DNA of 64,000 bases from Phycomyces blakesleeanus NRRL 1555(-) (GCF_001638985.1 NW_017265135.1:1231223-1295222), one strand, 5' to 3'; shown: positions 53,067-64,000, counted from the first letter of the stretch. Made by a program: numbers and translations. The notes: generated from the letters alone by a model not told the origin.

Positions 53067-54462
53067 TATTGTTTGTAATGTAAAGGAAGTAAAGACAAAA
53101 AGATAGATAGAATTAACGTGTACCCCTTAATTTTGTTCAAGTTACAATGTGTCTATTTTGTGAACAAACCAATTAAATTGCATTATTTTGCTGAGATTTT
53201 AAAAAACCAAGAAAAAATAAAAAAAAAACCAAAACATTCTTTACTCTGTATTTTTTTAACACGATCAAGTTACTAATCAAACTTTTAATGCTAGTATACA
53301 ATAACATGTTCTTCTTGCGAAAATCTATGGTATGTTATAAATGACGGCTTCTAAAAAACAATATAAAAGATCATTTATTTTAATTGGCATTTACTAATCA
53401 CATTTAATCTCGAAATAGTATAAGATCCAACAATTTTTTAAGCTTATAAAGGTACGTGTGTTGACATTAAGAGTAGTCTATACAATATGAATATTAACAA
53501 AAACAAATTTATGTCTTACTCTAAGTTTATTCATTATCATCATTATCAAAGGTAAGTTATTGGAAACAACTCTTAAAGATTGCAGCCACTAATCATTCTT
53601 GTCGTCTATATAGGTGTGGTGATCCAGACACTCGGATGTTGGATTTATCACATATAAGAGCATATTCATATTGGGATAGCGTAGTAGCTATCATCTTGTC
53701 AGTATAAAATATATTTAAACGATTAAGTAATCAGCCCAATAGTTATTACAGCTAGTACTGTAGATAATATCTTTGTTGTGGGGAGAAAATAAAGCAAAAT
53801 ATAATATAGACAAAAGAATTCATGAGAACTTGTGTAGGTTGCTTATTTCAAAAGAAAAGTAAAGAATGATAAAATTCGATTGTCTTTCTACACGGAACTA
53901 TCTACTGATATTTATATGTTTTTCTAATTTGTAATTCAGTGTGTGCTTAAGTAATCTTTATCACGATGAGTCATCTTCCAGGAGTATTGTTCTTCTGGAA
54001 AGATCTGGAAAGACCAATTGATATGATACTTCTCCAGTCAGATCAGTCCAAGAGTTTTGGTAAAGAAGAGCATTTATGCTATTGGTAATATTTTAGTATT
54101 CCGACCCAGATACTCGGGTAATGTTTCATAATATTAGATAGTTGTAGTTGTAGTCTCTCAATTAAGTATTTGTATAATAAAAGAAATATGTAGATGAAAT
54201 ATAATGATGCCATATATATAATATATATGTATTTGTATATCCCATGTCATGGTGATAATAATAAATAATCAATTATGTGTATGATGATCTGTGTATTAGA
54301 TAATATCATAAAGGGAGATCCGTTTGACTGGAATAGCTGAGGATATTATTTTATCCTTCAGTCTTACTCTCAGATTCAGCAGTAATCAATACTCATTCAC
54401 AACAAGTAATAGTAATACATTTTGGCTTCTCCCAAAAGTATTACTAAATCGAGCTTGGACTG
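53067..54462. other. Non-coding part of the 6.3-kb unit
   Basis: A+T-rich sequence upstream of the Plavaka-like gene, ending at the pogo-like right end. It contains the second copy of the TGATCCAGACACTCGG repeat (53620-53690) and a third fragment near 54105. No gene seen. Confidence 0.5.
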
Positions 54463-54464
54463 TA

Positions 54465-56034
54465 TATCACACCCAAAGATTTTTTTGTAAACCTTAAGAT
54501 TGTTTTTGGAATAACACACTATTCTATAAACAGTAGTCAAGTTGGCCAACAAACCTTCCTTATATAGAATACACAGCAGCCGTGAGGACCCCCCAACTCC
54601 CTCCCCCCATTTTGTGAAATAGCCAAAAAAGGTTCCTCATTTGTAAAATCTGTATTACATAAAATCTGGTCTGAAAAGGTTTGAAATTTTTATTTGAGAA
54701 ATAAATTGAGAAACAAAAAAGCGCAAAAAAGTGCAGAACTAAAAATTAGAACAAAAATACTCTTGCAATACTAAATAATAATGTAAACAATATAAGAAAA
54801 AACTATGTAATAGCCCAAAAATTGTAGTAGTAACGACTGTTTACTACGATGGGAACAGAGGCAGTAAAGAAACAGCAACAGATGGAGAATATCAAAAACT
54901 ATAGAAATGAAGACAAAGATTAATATTAATAATAAAATGGGACATGTTCAAACATTGAAATCTTACCTCTTGAAAGCAATAAAGAATAGATTCTACTATG
55001 ACTTATCTAAAGCAAAAAGAAGCACAAAGTTAATAATAGAAAAACAAACTCAAGCTATTAAGATAGATATTTATCTTCGCTAAAGAACACAATGGAGCTA
55101 CTCAAAATGACCATAATCTAGAAAACAAAAGTATTAGTAAAGGCTTTATAAACCTATAAATGTACTCTGTTAAGAAAAATATCTTGTTTTAAAGTAAAAA
55201 GGGCTTCTAATAACAAAGTAGATACATATTATATTTATTAGTACTTACTTGAAATAAAAATGAAAAGAAAGAAAAAAGAAATAAAAGAAATATACTAATC
55301 CTTCAGTTAAAATGTCAAGTGCATGACGTCAGTTGGGTTTTTTTTTGGGGACTTAAAGTTTTTTTCTTGGTTTTTATTAACTTAGTATTTTTTTCTACAA
55401 TACAACAAATTCTACAATGAGTGGGAATAATCATGGTCTTTACAAATATTTTTGTAGGTATTGGTCTGATATGGTGCAAAGTACTAAGAAATTGATATTA
55501 CAAACAGATGAGAAGGAAAAAAACTATAAAATAAGAAACTAGAAAGCTTATTCCAAGAAAAGTCTTATCACCATGAATATCTTGGCTGCTGGCCTTTGCA
55601 AGTATGAAAGTCTTTGGTCAATTCTGAAAATCCTAAGCCAATAAAATCTCTCATTTTTCTTTTTTTGCATTTGCTCTGTCGCAAAATATATTTTTTTCTT
55701 TTTCTCTGTCACAAAACTTCTTTTTTTTATTTTTTCTGTCACAAAATGGTTTATTCTCTTTTGCTCAGTCGCATATAAAATATTTTTGCACAAAATCTAC
55801 CCAAAATAGTCTAAGACCCTTTTTTCTTCTGTTTTTCTTATTTTTATTTATTTATTTACAAGTAATCAGCCAATTGAAATAGATATTTTTGTTTGAGTAA
55901 CTGTCTGAAACTCAAAACTTCTACGTATTTTTTTATTTTTGAGCTTGAACCTTATTACAGCCAATAAGCACCCTTAACTCAAAATTTGGCTAAAGAAATT
56001 ACCATAAACAGGTCAAAAATCTTTGGGTGTGATA
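54465..56034. mobile_element. Non-autonomous element (1.57 kb) abutting the previous unit
   Basis: Perfect 20-bp inverted ends TATCACACCCAAAGATTTTT are flanked by TA on both sides (54463-54464 and 56035-56036). The left TA is the same dinucleotide that closes the 6.3-kb unit. No transposase or other family is recognisable inside. An imperfect tandem repeat of CTGTC(A/G)CAAAA-type units sits at about 55665-55780. TA-targeting suggests mobilisation by a Tc1/mariner-type enzyme. Confidence 0.75.
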
Positions 56035-56036
56035 TA

Positions 56037-57071
56037 GAAGAAGTGTGAAGCAAAATTAAATACGCACTGTCTGTGTTAGAGAAGTTAAAAGTAGACCAAG
56101 AAATGTTATGGAAAACACTAAAGAAGCTGTAACTACTACACATCTACTGAGGTTTTTTTAATCTTAGCAACAAGAAAGAAAAAAAAATAGTTTAGATAGT
56201 ACATGTCTTATTGAGAATCTCTGACAAGTTTAGAGGGGGATCTTCCTAGAAAGAAACTATGCGACAATTTTTATTTATAGAATTCTTTTATAGAAAAATG
56301 GGGGGGGGGAGAATATATTGGAAAAATAATTTGCGTTTTTTAAAATATATATTTTTATTTGTTTCAAAAAAATCACTGCAAATATGCATCTGGTTTACTA
56401 GGCTGCTTTTCTATACTAGCAGGCATTCTATACTAGCATCCTCTACTAAACAGTAGCATCTTGCTGATAATAGCCTCTTGAGAATAATATCTTGTATAGA
56501 AAGAGAGCAAGTAGCTACATAAAAAAATATTAGCAAGAATTATTTAATGATCTCATAGTCTGACTTTACCTTTTATACTTAAAATGACAAGACCATCTGT
56601 TAAGATCAACTTACCTAAAGAAATAAAAAAGGAGTTAGTATAAAGAAGAAATAAGTTTTGTTTTATCGTAGTTTGGATACATACCTTGTACAGTCAAATA
56701 TAAATATATTTATTCATCTCTATTATTAATAAAGTCTTTTGGGATTTCAATATATGTTGGTTGGATCTAATCACAGTGTCAATCAGAAATGAGTTGATGA
56801 AGTACAAATCACAGATTGTACTTACTTGGATATATTCTGCTTCTTGAAATATATTGTTTTTGTTAGAATGGATATAAAACTTACCTTTTACCAGAGAATA
56901 AAAAAGAATACAGGAGAAAGAAATTAGTAATGAAAAGAAATTTTGTTGCATTTTTTGTTGTTGTTTTGATTTTTAGCAGTCATGTTGACTTATGCATAAT
57001 CGTGCAACTTGAATTAACATGTTCCTAGTCTTTTGTTTCTCTAAGTTTACAAAGACTATTAAATCAAAACA
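56037..57071. other. Spacer before Plavaka-like copy 2
   Basis: About 1 kb of A+T-rich sequence without a supportable gene. It probably holds the 5' flank of copy 2. I could not find a matching pair of terminal repeats for copy 2 here and downstream of 60392. Confidence 0.4.
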
Positions 57072-60000
57072 ATGGCACCTAAATACACTACAAAGAAGAA
57101 TGTTTACCTTACCAAAGGAAATAGAAAGAAGGCTGAGAAAAAATATCAATGTAATCTTTGCCAAATTTTGACAGTGTATACTTCTTTAGTTGGCTTTAAG
57201 AAACATCTTAATAAGTATCATCCTGAAGAGTGCTGAGGAATATAGCAATGTTCTTTTAAGAAAGAAGTTAATAACTGCATTACAATCTTATAAATAGACA
57301 ATATTAATTCTGATTCTATTTGAATGTTAGGATTACATTACACAAGGATTCCTCTACAGCTGTATCTGTTGACTTGGAGAATAATGGGAAGATAGAGAGC
57401 GGATTTACTGAATTGGAGATAGTCATAGAAAATCACATGGATTATTACGACAGTTGCTCCTCTGATGAAGAGGATCAATATGAGAATAATCCTAGGTTGA
57501 CGTAAGTAACTAAGCCTAAATGTACAGTGAATTAAGTACTAACCATAAATTTCTTTTAGTGATGCCCATGTTGATTTCATTTTGTTTGAAGAAAGAACAA
57601 ACTAAAGTGAAGCCAAGACTTCAGATGCAGACAATAAAATAACGGATAGTGCTATTCATATGGAAACACATATGAGAGTCCTCGAGTCTTTTTCAACAAG
57701 CATGAATGATTATGCTGCTGGAGTTACAGTCAGTAAATCTTCTCACCAGAGCATAGAAGATATTTTTATACTTCCTAGCGATATCAGTCCTTTCAAGTCA
57801 AAGGCAGAATTCATTCTACATGTATTATTTCATGGTGATGAAGATCTGGCTTCTGAAAGATTAATAAAAAAAATAATGTATGCAATGGAGATGCTCTTGG
57901 AGGTACATAAAAGTGCTAGAAAACGAATAGAATTTTCAAAGCCAGACGCAGTAATAAATTTTCACCTGAGAGCAAAAAACAATGTCCTGGTTTTTAAGAC
58001 CTCTACAGCCAAGAGTACAAATCAAAAATCCGAGGTACATAAATTTTCGATTAACATGCCATCTGAATATATCAAGAATATGATGGCATGCTCTGGAAAA
58101 ACGTTGCAACTCTCTGCACTGCCAGACTTTACAGAGAACCAGAGGCTGCACCTCAACCAAGGGGACAAATGGATAGAAAGTCCACTTCTTCAACATCCCA
58201 TGCTCACAATCCAGGGATCAGATTATTGGGTAGGTGATGTTGTAGAAATACAAGGATCTCTGGACCAGTTTCTTTTAAAGAAATTTTTTACAAAAAATAG
58301 ATCCACATACGCCAATGCTTACAAGATATATGGTGGCCATGAACCTATGCTCAATCATCCTGATAACTTGTACTTCTAGTTGTGTGAAAACTACACAAAT
58401 TTTGCTGTATCCATTCCAAAGTACAAAATTAATGTAAATACATTTCTATCAGTTGTTCAAAAAGACAGTAACCTTTTCCTTGGATTTGGCTTATCAGTCT
58501 CTTCATCTCCAACTGAGATTGTCAATCGTGTTCTTGTTGGTGTCCAACTTTGCCTATAGACCAATGCTACTATTGTTGAACGATTTAAGAGAAGACTTTC
58601 TGGATCCAGCTTAATTAAAGTCATTATTTTCCCAATAAACATGTATTCTGATGATACCTCTGGGAATGATTCAAAGCAATACAATGTGTATTACAGCTTT
58701 TTGATATACTTTGCTGTGATGACCCTTGAAGAGCAAAACAAATGGGAGAACACTTTATTTGTTTGCACATGTAACCATGTTCTCAATGCTGTTGATATGC
58801 TGAGACCACTTGTTGACAATCTCGTTACCTTACAGAAAGGTATCCAAATGTATTCCGATGATCTTGGCAAACATGTCCTGGTAGTGGCTCCTTTGCTTCT
58901 CTTTATGGGTGACAATCCTTGCCAATCTCAGCTTGCGATGCACAAGAAAACAGCCTCAAGACGATTTTGCAGAAAATATTTAATTCTTTCTCCTTGTCTG
59001 GATTGGAAACATGTAAAGGGCATCACCTGTTTTTCTCATGTTGCTCTCTATGACTGGCCCCAACGATCAAAGACTTTTCTTTCCGCTTTTGCTTCATCTG
59101 ATAAACAATCTAATATATACAAAAGTGAGCAAAGCTTGAGCTATGTGAAGAATGGAAGCAAAGAGTTCCTTAGACTCAAAGCTTTTGATCCAACCAAAGA
59201 CATACCAATTGAGATTCTCCATACAATTCCACTTGGATTAATTAAGTATTTGGTCATCTTCTTATGAAAGCAGCCCGTCTTGACAGCCATTCAGAAGGAT
59301 AGTCTGCAACATGAACTGTCCCCTTATCGATCCTATAAGAGTTACAATCAGACATTTTCCAATCAGCTTCATCACTCTGGCTCTTTTGTGGGACGTGATT
59401 TCAAGCAATTGATACAGATCTTATCCAGTGTCATAAGCAAGCTTTTTGGCAGAGATAGTAATCTGACATTTATTATCACATCTTTCCATGCAGTTTCCAG
59501 ATTGGCATCTTTGATTTACATTTGTGGAGTCCATAAAGGCTTTGATAACAATCTTTTGAAGATTAGAAGTGCTGTTGACAAAGTTGCAAGAGTGTTTCTA
59601 GTGCTGAACACTTTTATTGTATCTAATCCCAAGACTTTCCAACAGCAAGACTTCAGCTTTAAATCAAAGCTTCATCTCTTACACCACCTTACCAAAGATA
59701 TGTTTTGCTTTAGCTCCGTCTTACAGTACAAAACAGAAAACAGCGAGCAATTTAGCAAATTCATTTGCGAACATTTGTTTAAAACAAACTGCCAAGCAAC
59801 TTCCAGAGATGTTGCTAAAAAATTTGTAAAGCAATTTATCTGCCGTCACCTTTGCAATAGAGGCTCTTACATTGTAGAGAAACATATTGGCAATAATATA
59901 CGGCCTGTGAGATTGAGTGTTGGTGACTTTGTCAAACAAGCTCCTATTGACTTCTCAAAATTCAATCTTCATTTCTTTGGCTCCCGTGCAAACAGCAAAA

Positions 60001-60392
60001 ACTCTGACATATTGATTTCTAATTTGCGTGATAAATTGGCAGATGTCTTTCAGAAAGATAATAGATGGTTTCTTGGTAAGATTTCTATCGAAACTCTCAG
60101 AGATGGGAGAGGAAAGCTAGTGAGAAAAATGTGTATTATGCAAGAATATCAAATGATATCTAGCTTTAATGTCAATACAGTCTACTCATGTAATATAGTA
60201 ACTGATAGTTATGACAATATTAAAGTTATATATTACAGAACTAGTTATGAGTTTGATAAGAATGAAGTAATTGTGGCCCAGGACATTGACATGCATTTAA
60301 CTCTTATATCTAATAGTAGCCGCAGGCTGCTTAATGTTGCAAAGTTTGGCATGTTTTGTTGGATATTGGTAAACATTTCCAATATAAACTAA
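57072..60392 (+). pseudogene. Plavaka-like (CACTA-related) transposase, copy 2, decayed
   Basis: Homologous to copy 1 but older. It starts with ATG 57072 and a C2H2 finger (CNLCQILTVYTSLVGFKKHL, H). Plausible introns lie at 57230-57330 and 57502-57558, followed by an acidic segment. A one-base frame change occurs near 57590-57605. From there one frame continues to the TAA at 60390-60392, broken by TAG (58377-58379), TAG (58557-58559) and TGA (59265-59267). Matching landmarks are LPDFTENQRLHLNQGDKW, MYSDDTSGNDSKQYNVYYS, GDNPCQSQLAMHKK, HSGSFVGRDFKQLIQILSS and LHLLHHLTKDMFCFSSVLQY. The CRxC pair present in copy 1 is reduced here to RRFCRKYL. Non-functional. Confidence 0.65.
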
Positions 60393-61202
60393 AAAACAAC
60401 TTGTCAAATAAAACACTTTTCTCAACAAAAAAATATCAACCAATAAAATCTTCTCCTTCAAAACAATCTTTTTTTCTCTCCCCATTTTAAAGTTTTTTTC
60501 TGTCTGCAATTCAATTAAGTAACTCAAAAAATACTTTTAATTCTTTTTTGGCACAAGTCTCATTATTCTGCTCCCCCAAATCTGTAGCTTTCTATGTTTA
60601 ATCTCAATTCATACTCTAAGCCAATAGAAAAATTGGTTTAGACAAGAAATTTTCATATTTAGAAGAAACCTTAGTGGGAGTATATAACAGAAAAAAGCAA
60701 TTAGTTTTATATTTTATGAGTTATTTCTTTTCTTTTATATACTTTATTTCTGTTAATTTTTTTATTTTCAATATGATTCTATTTTTTTTATTTATTTTTT
60801 TATGCTTTTAGATCTTCTATTATTACTAGAGAGGATGACTACTTGTTCATTTTTTAAAGGTTGGCACATTTATTGACTATCTGAGTTTGAATTCCAGAAA
60901 CTCCTATTCAACTTTGAATAATAAATAATAGCAATCTTTATGTATTCAGAACTTTCAAATATTTTTTCAAATGTTGGGAACTATATTAGAGAAGGTGTTG
61001 AGTTGTGATAAATTTAAGATTACCAAAAAAAAATATTAGTAAAACCCAGTCAAAAATAAAAAATTCTGACAGATTTTATGAAAATTTATCTGTTGGCAAA
61101 AATCTCTGGATTCAGACCTTTTTCTCTTGTTCTTACTTTGTTAAACAAAACATTAAACTTATATATATATCTTTAAAATGCTTATTCCCAATGCTGCAGC
61201 TG
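60393..61202. other. Spacer between Plavaka copy 2 and the CACTA element
   Basis: About 0.8 kb, A+T-rich, with no gene or matched repeat recognised. It probably contains the 3' remains of copy 2. Confidence 0.45.
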
Positions 61203-61815
61203 CACTACGGGAAAAAAAAGTGGGGTTTTATGGCTGCTTTATGGCGGTTTGACAAGGCGGCTTTGTGGCGGTTTTTTGCCAAATATCCACTTTGCCCCCC
61301 TGGAGTTTAAATACATATTACAGATCTCCGCTTTCTGATTCTCCTTTGTTGGCTCTTCTATTGGACAGCGTTTCATTCTTTATTGTATAAAGTATATTAT
61401 ATAATCGATTACTTTTATTGGGTACTCTCTTAAATGTCATTTATTACTTTAATATTTTAGCTTAGAAAGGAATTCTATTGGACACTAGTAATTTTTTTTT
61501 AATATTACTTTTATGAAAACAGTTTTTTATTGGATAATATACATGTAAGTGTTTGATCATTTTAATAAATACAAATTTTTATTGGTTATTACAATAGAAG
61601 ATCATTTTTATTAATCATTTTTATTGGTTGTTATGACAGAAAAAAAATCATATTGCTCATTTTACTGGTTATTATGACAGAAAAATAAATAATATTGTTT
61701 ATTTTATTGGCTGTTAAAGCATAAAAAAATCTATAGATACATTTTATTGGCTATTTACTATTTAATATTCTAGGTTTTCATAGTAAAATATCCTATTCAA
61801 TTCCACTACACTGGA

Positions 61816-62470
61816 TTACTTATGAGACTGTAATCTTTTATGGCGGTCCCTCCAGAGATGTGCAACTCTTGCAGTTGATGCCCAGTTTCCGAGACATCTA
61901 GTGAAGTCTATACCAGAATCCTTCATTATATTTGCGTGCCTGGCACACATTTCTTTCTTAAGTGCTACTGGTATAGACCCCCAGCTAGGATTAGGACCAA
62001 GAGCGATCACTGAAGGATGGGCAGCCATATCATCACATATAAGCTTTGTACACATATTGAGTGTGGCCTTTTCGTTACTTGTTACTTCAATGCCAAGGTC
62101 TTCACTTATCATCTTGAAGATATGCTTTAAAGTTATTTCACGGAATATGCTCACCGGTTTGCGGATGGTATTAGCACTAGACTATTAAATGACATATTAA
62201 TATATATTCAACTCGTTTTATTTTTTGTCTTACAATGGCAGAGACAGAAGGCGAAGTGTGTTGGTTGGAAATGTTTGTATTCTCCAGTTGGCTCTGGAGA
62301 GCAGTAATCTCCAAATTCAAATCTTCGATGCTCGTCTTCATTTCGAGCTTCAACTCTTCGATCTGTGCCTTCATTTCAAGTTTGGCCTTTTCTTGGCCTG
62401 CCTTCAAAGATAGTATCTCATTGTACATGGCGTGTAGCAAAGAGATGGAATTGTTATCTGTGTTATTCAT
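61816..62470 (-). CDS. Coiled-coil accessory protein of the CACTA element
   Basis: Two exons, 62234-62470 and 61816-62181 (TAA), join in phase at a GTAAGA donor to give 200 residues. The start at 62470 (MNNTDNN) is preferred; the frame stays open to an ATG at 62560, which would add 30 residues. Residues of about 15-60 are heptad-like and charged (EKAKLEMKAQIEELKLEMKT), predicting a coiled coil. The C-terminal domain (about 85-200) is compact and rich in Trp, Cys and basic residues: NPSWGSIPVALKKEMCARHA, RCLGNWASTARVAHLW. I do not recognise the family. It is divergent from the transposase gene and inside the same terminus, so an element-encoded DNA-binding partner, like plant TnpA, is a reasonable inference. 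It appears intact. Confidence 0.6.
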
Positions 62471-62806
62471 GTTGAAAGTTTGGTTTACCTGAGAAAAAGG
62501 ATTGTTGTGAAAGAAAGATAAAGGCCGAAAAAATTTTCTATTGTCTATTATTAGTTTCATATAAATGAGTTTAATCTATTGGTCCAACCAATATTATTAT
62601 TGGGCTACTGTAGTTCTAATAACAGCTATTACGCAATGTTTTAGCTTCTGTTCCTGAGTTTATATTTGTATCATCTATGTCATTGCCTAATTGTAGTGAT
62701 TAAGTCTATACAAATCTCAACGCTATTAAGTATAAAGGCATATTATTTAAAAGGAATTATCAATATTCATACCTTTATTCTTAAGTGTTTATTTCCAACC
62801 TAAAAA
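62471..62806. promoter_or_regulatory. Divergent promoter of the CACTA gene pair
   Basis: The 336 bp between the two outward-facing start codons must serve both element genes. It is A+T-rich, and I see no specific box. Sharing one control region would co-express the two proteins. Confidence 0.45.
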
Positions 62807-64000
62807 ATGTCTTCAAATTCAATCCTTGATAGTTACCAATGCAATCAATGCAAAGAGCGCTACACCAATTTAAAAAAAGCCAAGAGTTGTAGAGCTCAAT
62901 GCTTTAAGAACCATCATAGAAGACATAATGATATCCAGACTTCACAGACCACGCCTGTTCCTGGACAAGTCAGTGTTGTTTTGAACACTGTCTCGAATGA
63001 CACTATCGAGTAAGACTACAAATCACATACATACTATTAGAAAGTGTAATTAATTATATTGTTACCTTCATAAACAAGCAGAGAACGTGCTGATGCAATC
63101 GAAGATCAGATCATGAATACACTCAACAGCGAAGATAATGATGATCCAATTATGAATATCTTCAGTAATGATGACAATGATGAGTCTATGGTAAGATATA
63201 TATATATGTCTTATTATATAATGCTAATTATTATTTACCTTGTTAAAGTATGATGCAGAACTTGGCAACGACATGGATATCATTGAAAACGAAACATCTC
63301 CTTTGGTTTTTGACTTCAGTCAGCCTGCACCTACCCCTGACAAAGACGATGCAAAGAACCTTGAGTTTCTCAAGATCATTAAGGATTTTGGTATCTCCCG
63401 CAATGCTCATGAAATGATAGTCAAGCATTTCAACAGCATTTTGGAAACTTCGACTTGTATTACATACAGAGCATGTACTCCCCATCTTGGCAAAAAGCTT
63501 TTGAAGCGTTTCTCGGGTGTTGAAGAGACAGTCCATGATATCTGTCAGAGGGGATGTATGCTCTTTACCAGTCCATTCCAGACTGAGTGCTCCAACTGTG
63601 GACAAAGCCGGTACAAAACAAGACGCAGAGAAACTGAGGGTGGTGATCTGGTTGCTGCTGCCACGATGATACAGCTTCCATTGGCAAGACAACTGGCTCT
63701 TGCATTAGCCAACGAGAATACAAGAGCAGATATGCATTACCGCCATAATCATGAGCCAAGCTCGGATGGAAGTAAAACCGATGTGTTTGATGGCCAGGTT
63801 TACCAGCAAGTAAAACATCTGTTTTCCAGAAAAGATGACATTGCAATTTTATTGTCTGTTGATGGATTCACGCCACACAATGTTCCTGGTTCTGTAACAA
63901 TCCTCTATGCCACCATTCTTAACCTGAATCCCATGGTCCGGTATGAGAGAAGCAGAATGCTCCAGATCACAATGATCCCAGGTCCAGGTGCACCTGCCAA
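62807..64000 (+). CDS. Tnp2-family CACTA transposase, N-terminal part
   Basis: This is the DDE transposase of CACTA elements, acting on the element's terminal and subterminal repeats. The exons are 62807-63009, 63082-63190 (or from 63079) and 63249 to the window edge, all open, with at least 354 residues visible. The N-terminus has a Cys/His finger (YQCNQCKERYTNLKKAKSCR, C, HH), then acidic linkers. An internal Cys cluster is CQRGC, then CSNCGQSRY. The core SVDGFTPHN, TILYATILNLNP, RYERSRM and MIPGPGAP matches the Tnp2 transposase domain (PF02992 pattern, IDG...NLPP...IPGP); the Asp in VDG is the first catalytic residue. Exon 2 has a tandem NAGNAG acceptor, so products differing by one residue are possible. 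No stop or frameshift is seen, so it may be active if the rest is intact. Confidence 0.8.

Larger units (their letters stand above)
48168..54462. mobile_element. 6.3-kb unit with pogo-like ends, enclosing a Plavaka-like gene
   Basis: The left end CAGTCAAAGCTCAATTTAG (48168) and the mirrored right end starting CAGTCCAAGCTCGATTTAG (54462) match at about 26 of 29 positions. Both are flanked by TA (48166-48167, 54463-54464). The left end contains direct repeats of ATTTAGTAATA. Such ends and the TA target are typical of pogo/Tc1-type elements. The gene inside (50046-53066) is instead Plavaka-like. Either two ends of separate relics bracket it by chance, or this is a composite. A Tc1/mariner copy is inserted at 48272-49775. 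Confidence 0.55.
61203..64000. mobile_element. CACTA (EnSpm/CMC) element, left part
   Basis: The left terminus reads CACTACGGGAAAAAAAAGTG, the classic CACTA start. It is followed by subterminal motifs around GGCGG at 61243-61247, 61256-61260, 61267-61271 and again near 61853. Such subterminal clusters are where CACTA transposition proteins bind. Inside are a Tnp2 transposase gene (+) and a divergent small gene (-). The right end lies beyond the window. Bases just before the CACTA are GCAGCTG; a target duplication cannot be confirmed. Confidence 0.75.

Noticed and set aside
55548..55793. 81-codon minus-strand frame with repeated FVTEK/FATEQ
   Set aside because: The repeats come from the short tandem DNA array inside a non-autonomous element; there is no other sign of a gene.
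61005..61310. 101-codon frame ending in ALWRF repeats
   Set aside because: It crosses the CACTA terminus, and its repeats are the GGCGG subterminal motifs, not coding sequence.

Overview
The window reads as nuclear DNA of a filamentous early-diverging fungus, probably Mucoromycota/Mucorales and perhaps Phycomyces-like. The reasons are intron-dense genes with mostly short GT-AG introns, A+T-rich spacers full of microsatellites, very long CAG/CAA-coded glutamine tracts, and Tc1/mariner, CACTA (Tnp2), Plavaka-like and TnpB/Fanzor-like relics. The genus is a guess. A 100-base N run at 23452-23551 marks a scaffold join.

From 1 to about 43 kb is a housekeeping arm. In order it holds: the 3' part of the pre-mRNA cleavage/polyadenylation factor CFT1/CPSF160 (+); ribosomal protein eS28 (RPS28, +); methylthioribose-1-phosphate isomerase MRI1 (-), convergent with RPS28; a PHD-TFIIS-SPOC transcription regulator of the BYE1/PHF3/DIDO type (+), divergent from MRI1; a PH-domain protein (+); the Mediator tail subunit MED15/GAL11 with a KIX domain and huge Q and QQQA repeats (+); a class I/II PLP aminotransferase (+); a small secreted double-psi beta-barrel protein (+); a low-complexity hypothetical protein (+); a tandem CCCH (TIS11/tristetraprolin-type) RNA-binding protein (+); the microtubule crosslinker ASE1/PRC1/MAP65 (+, 11 exons, one GC-AG intron); and tail-anchored cytochrome b5 (-). 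Exon chains were assembled by hand from splice sites and frame continuity. Several genes act in RNA polymerase II transcription and mRNA processing (CFT1, BYE1-like, MED15, CCCH), but nothing suggests an operon-like unit.

Two relics in this arm have no long open frame. One is a decayed TnpB/Fanzor-like gene (24481-25185, +). The other is a decayed protein-coding repeat of unknown name (about 36600-37100, -). Beside the second, the 3' end of the CCCH gene is repeated in inverted orientation (35943-35972 and 36300-36329).

From about 43.2 kb to the end is a transposon graveyard with nesting. It holds two MITE-like foldback elements; an old, heavily mutated Tc1/mariner element (44472-46214); a decayed Myb/SANT-like gene (47105-48160); and a 6.3-kb unit with pogo-like ends and TA duplications (48168-54462). 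That unit contains a nearly open Plavaka-like transposase interrupted only by three TGA codons, and a younger Tc1/mariner element (48272-49775) with about 90-bp inverted ends and one internal TAG. An abutting 1.57-kb element with 20-bp inverted ends (54465-56034) and a second, more damaged Plavaka-like gene (57072-60392) follow. The window ends inside a CACTA element whose left end is visible at 61203. It carries two divergent, apparently intact genes: a 200-aa coiled-coil protein of unknown function (-) and a Tnp2-family transposase (+) that runs off the window.
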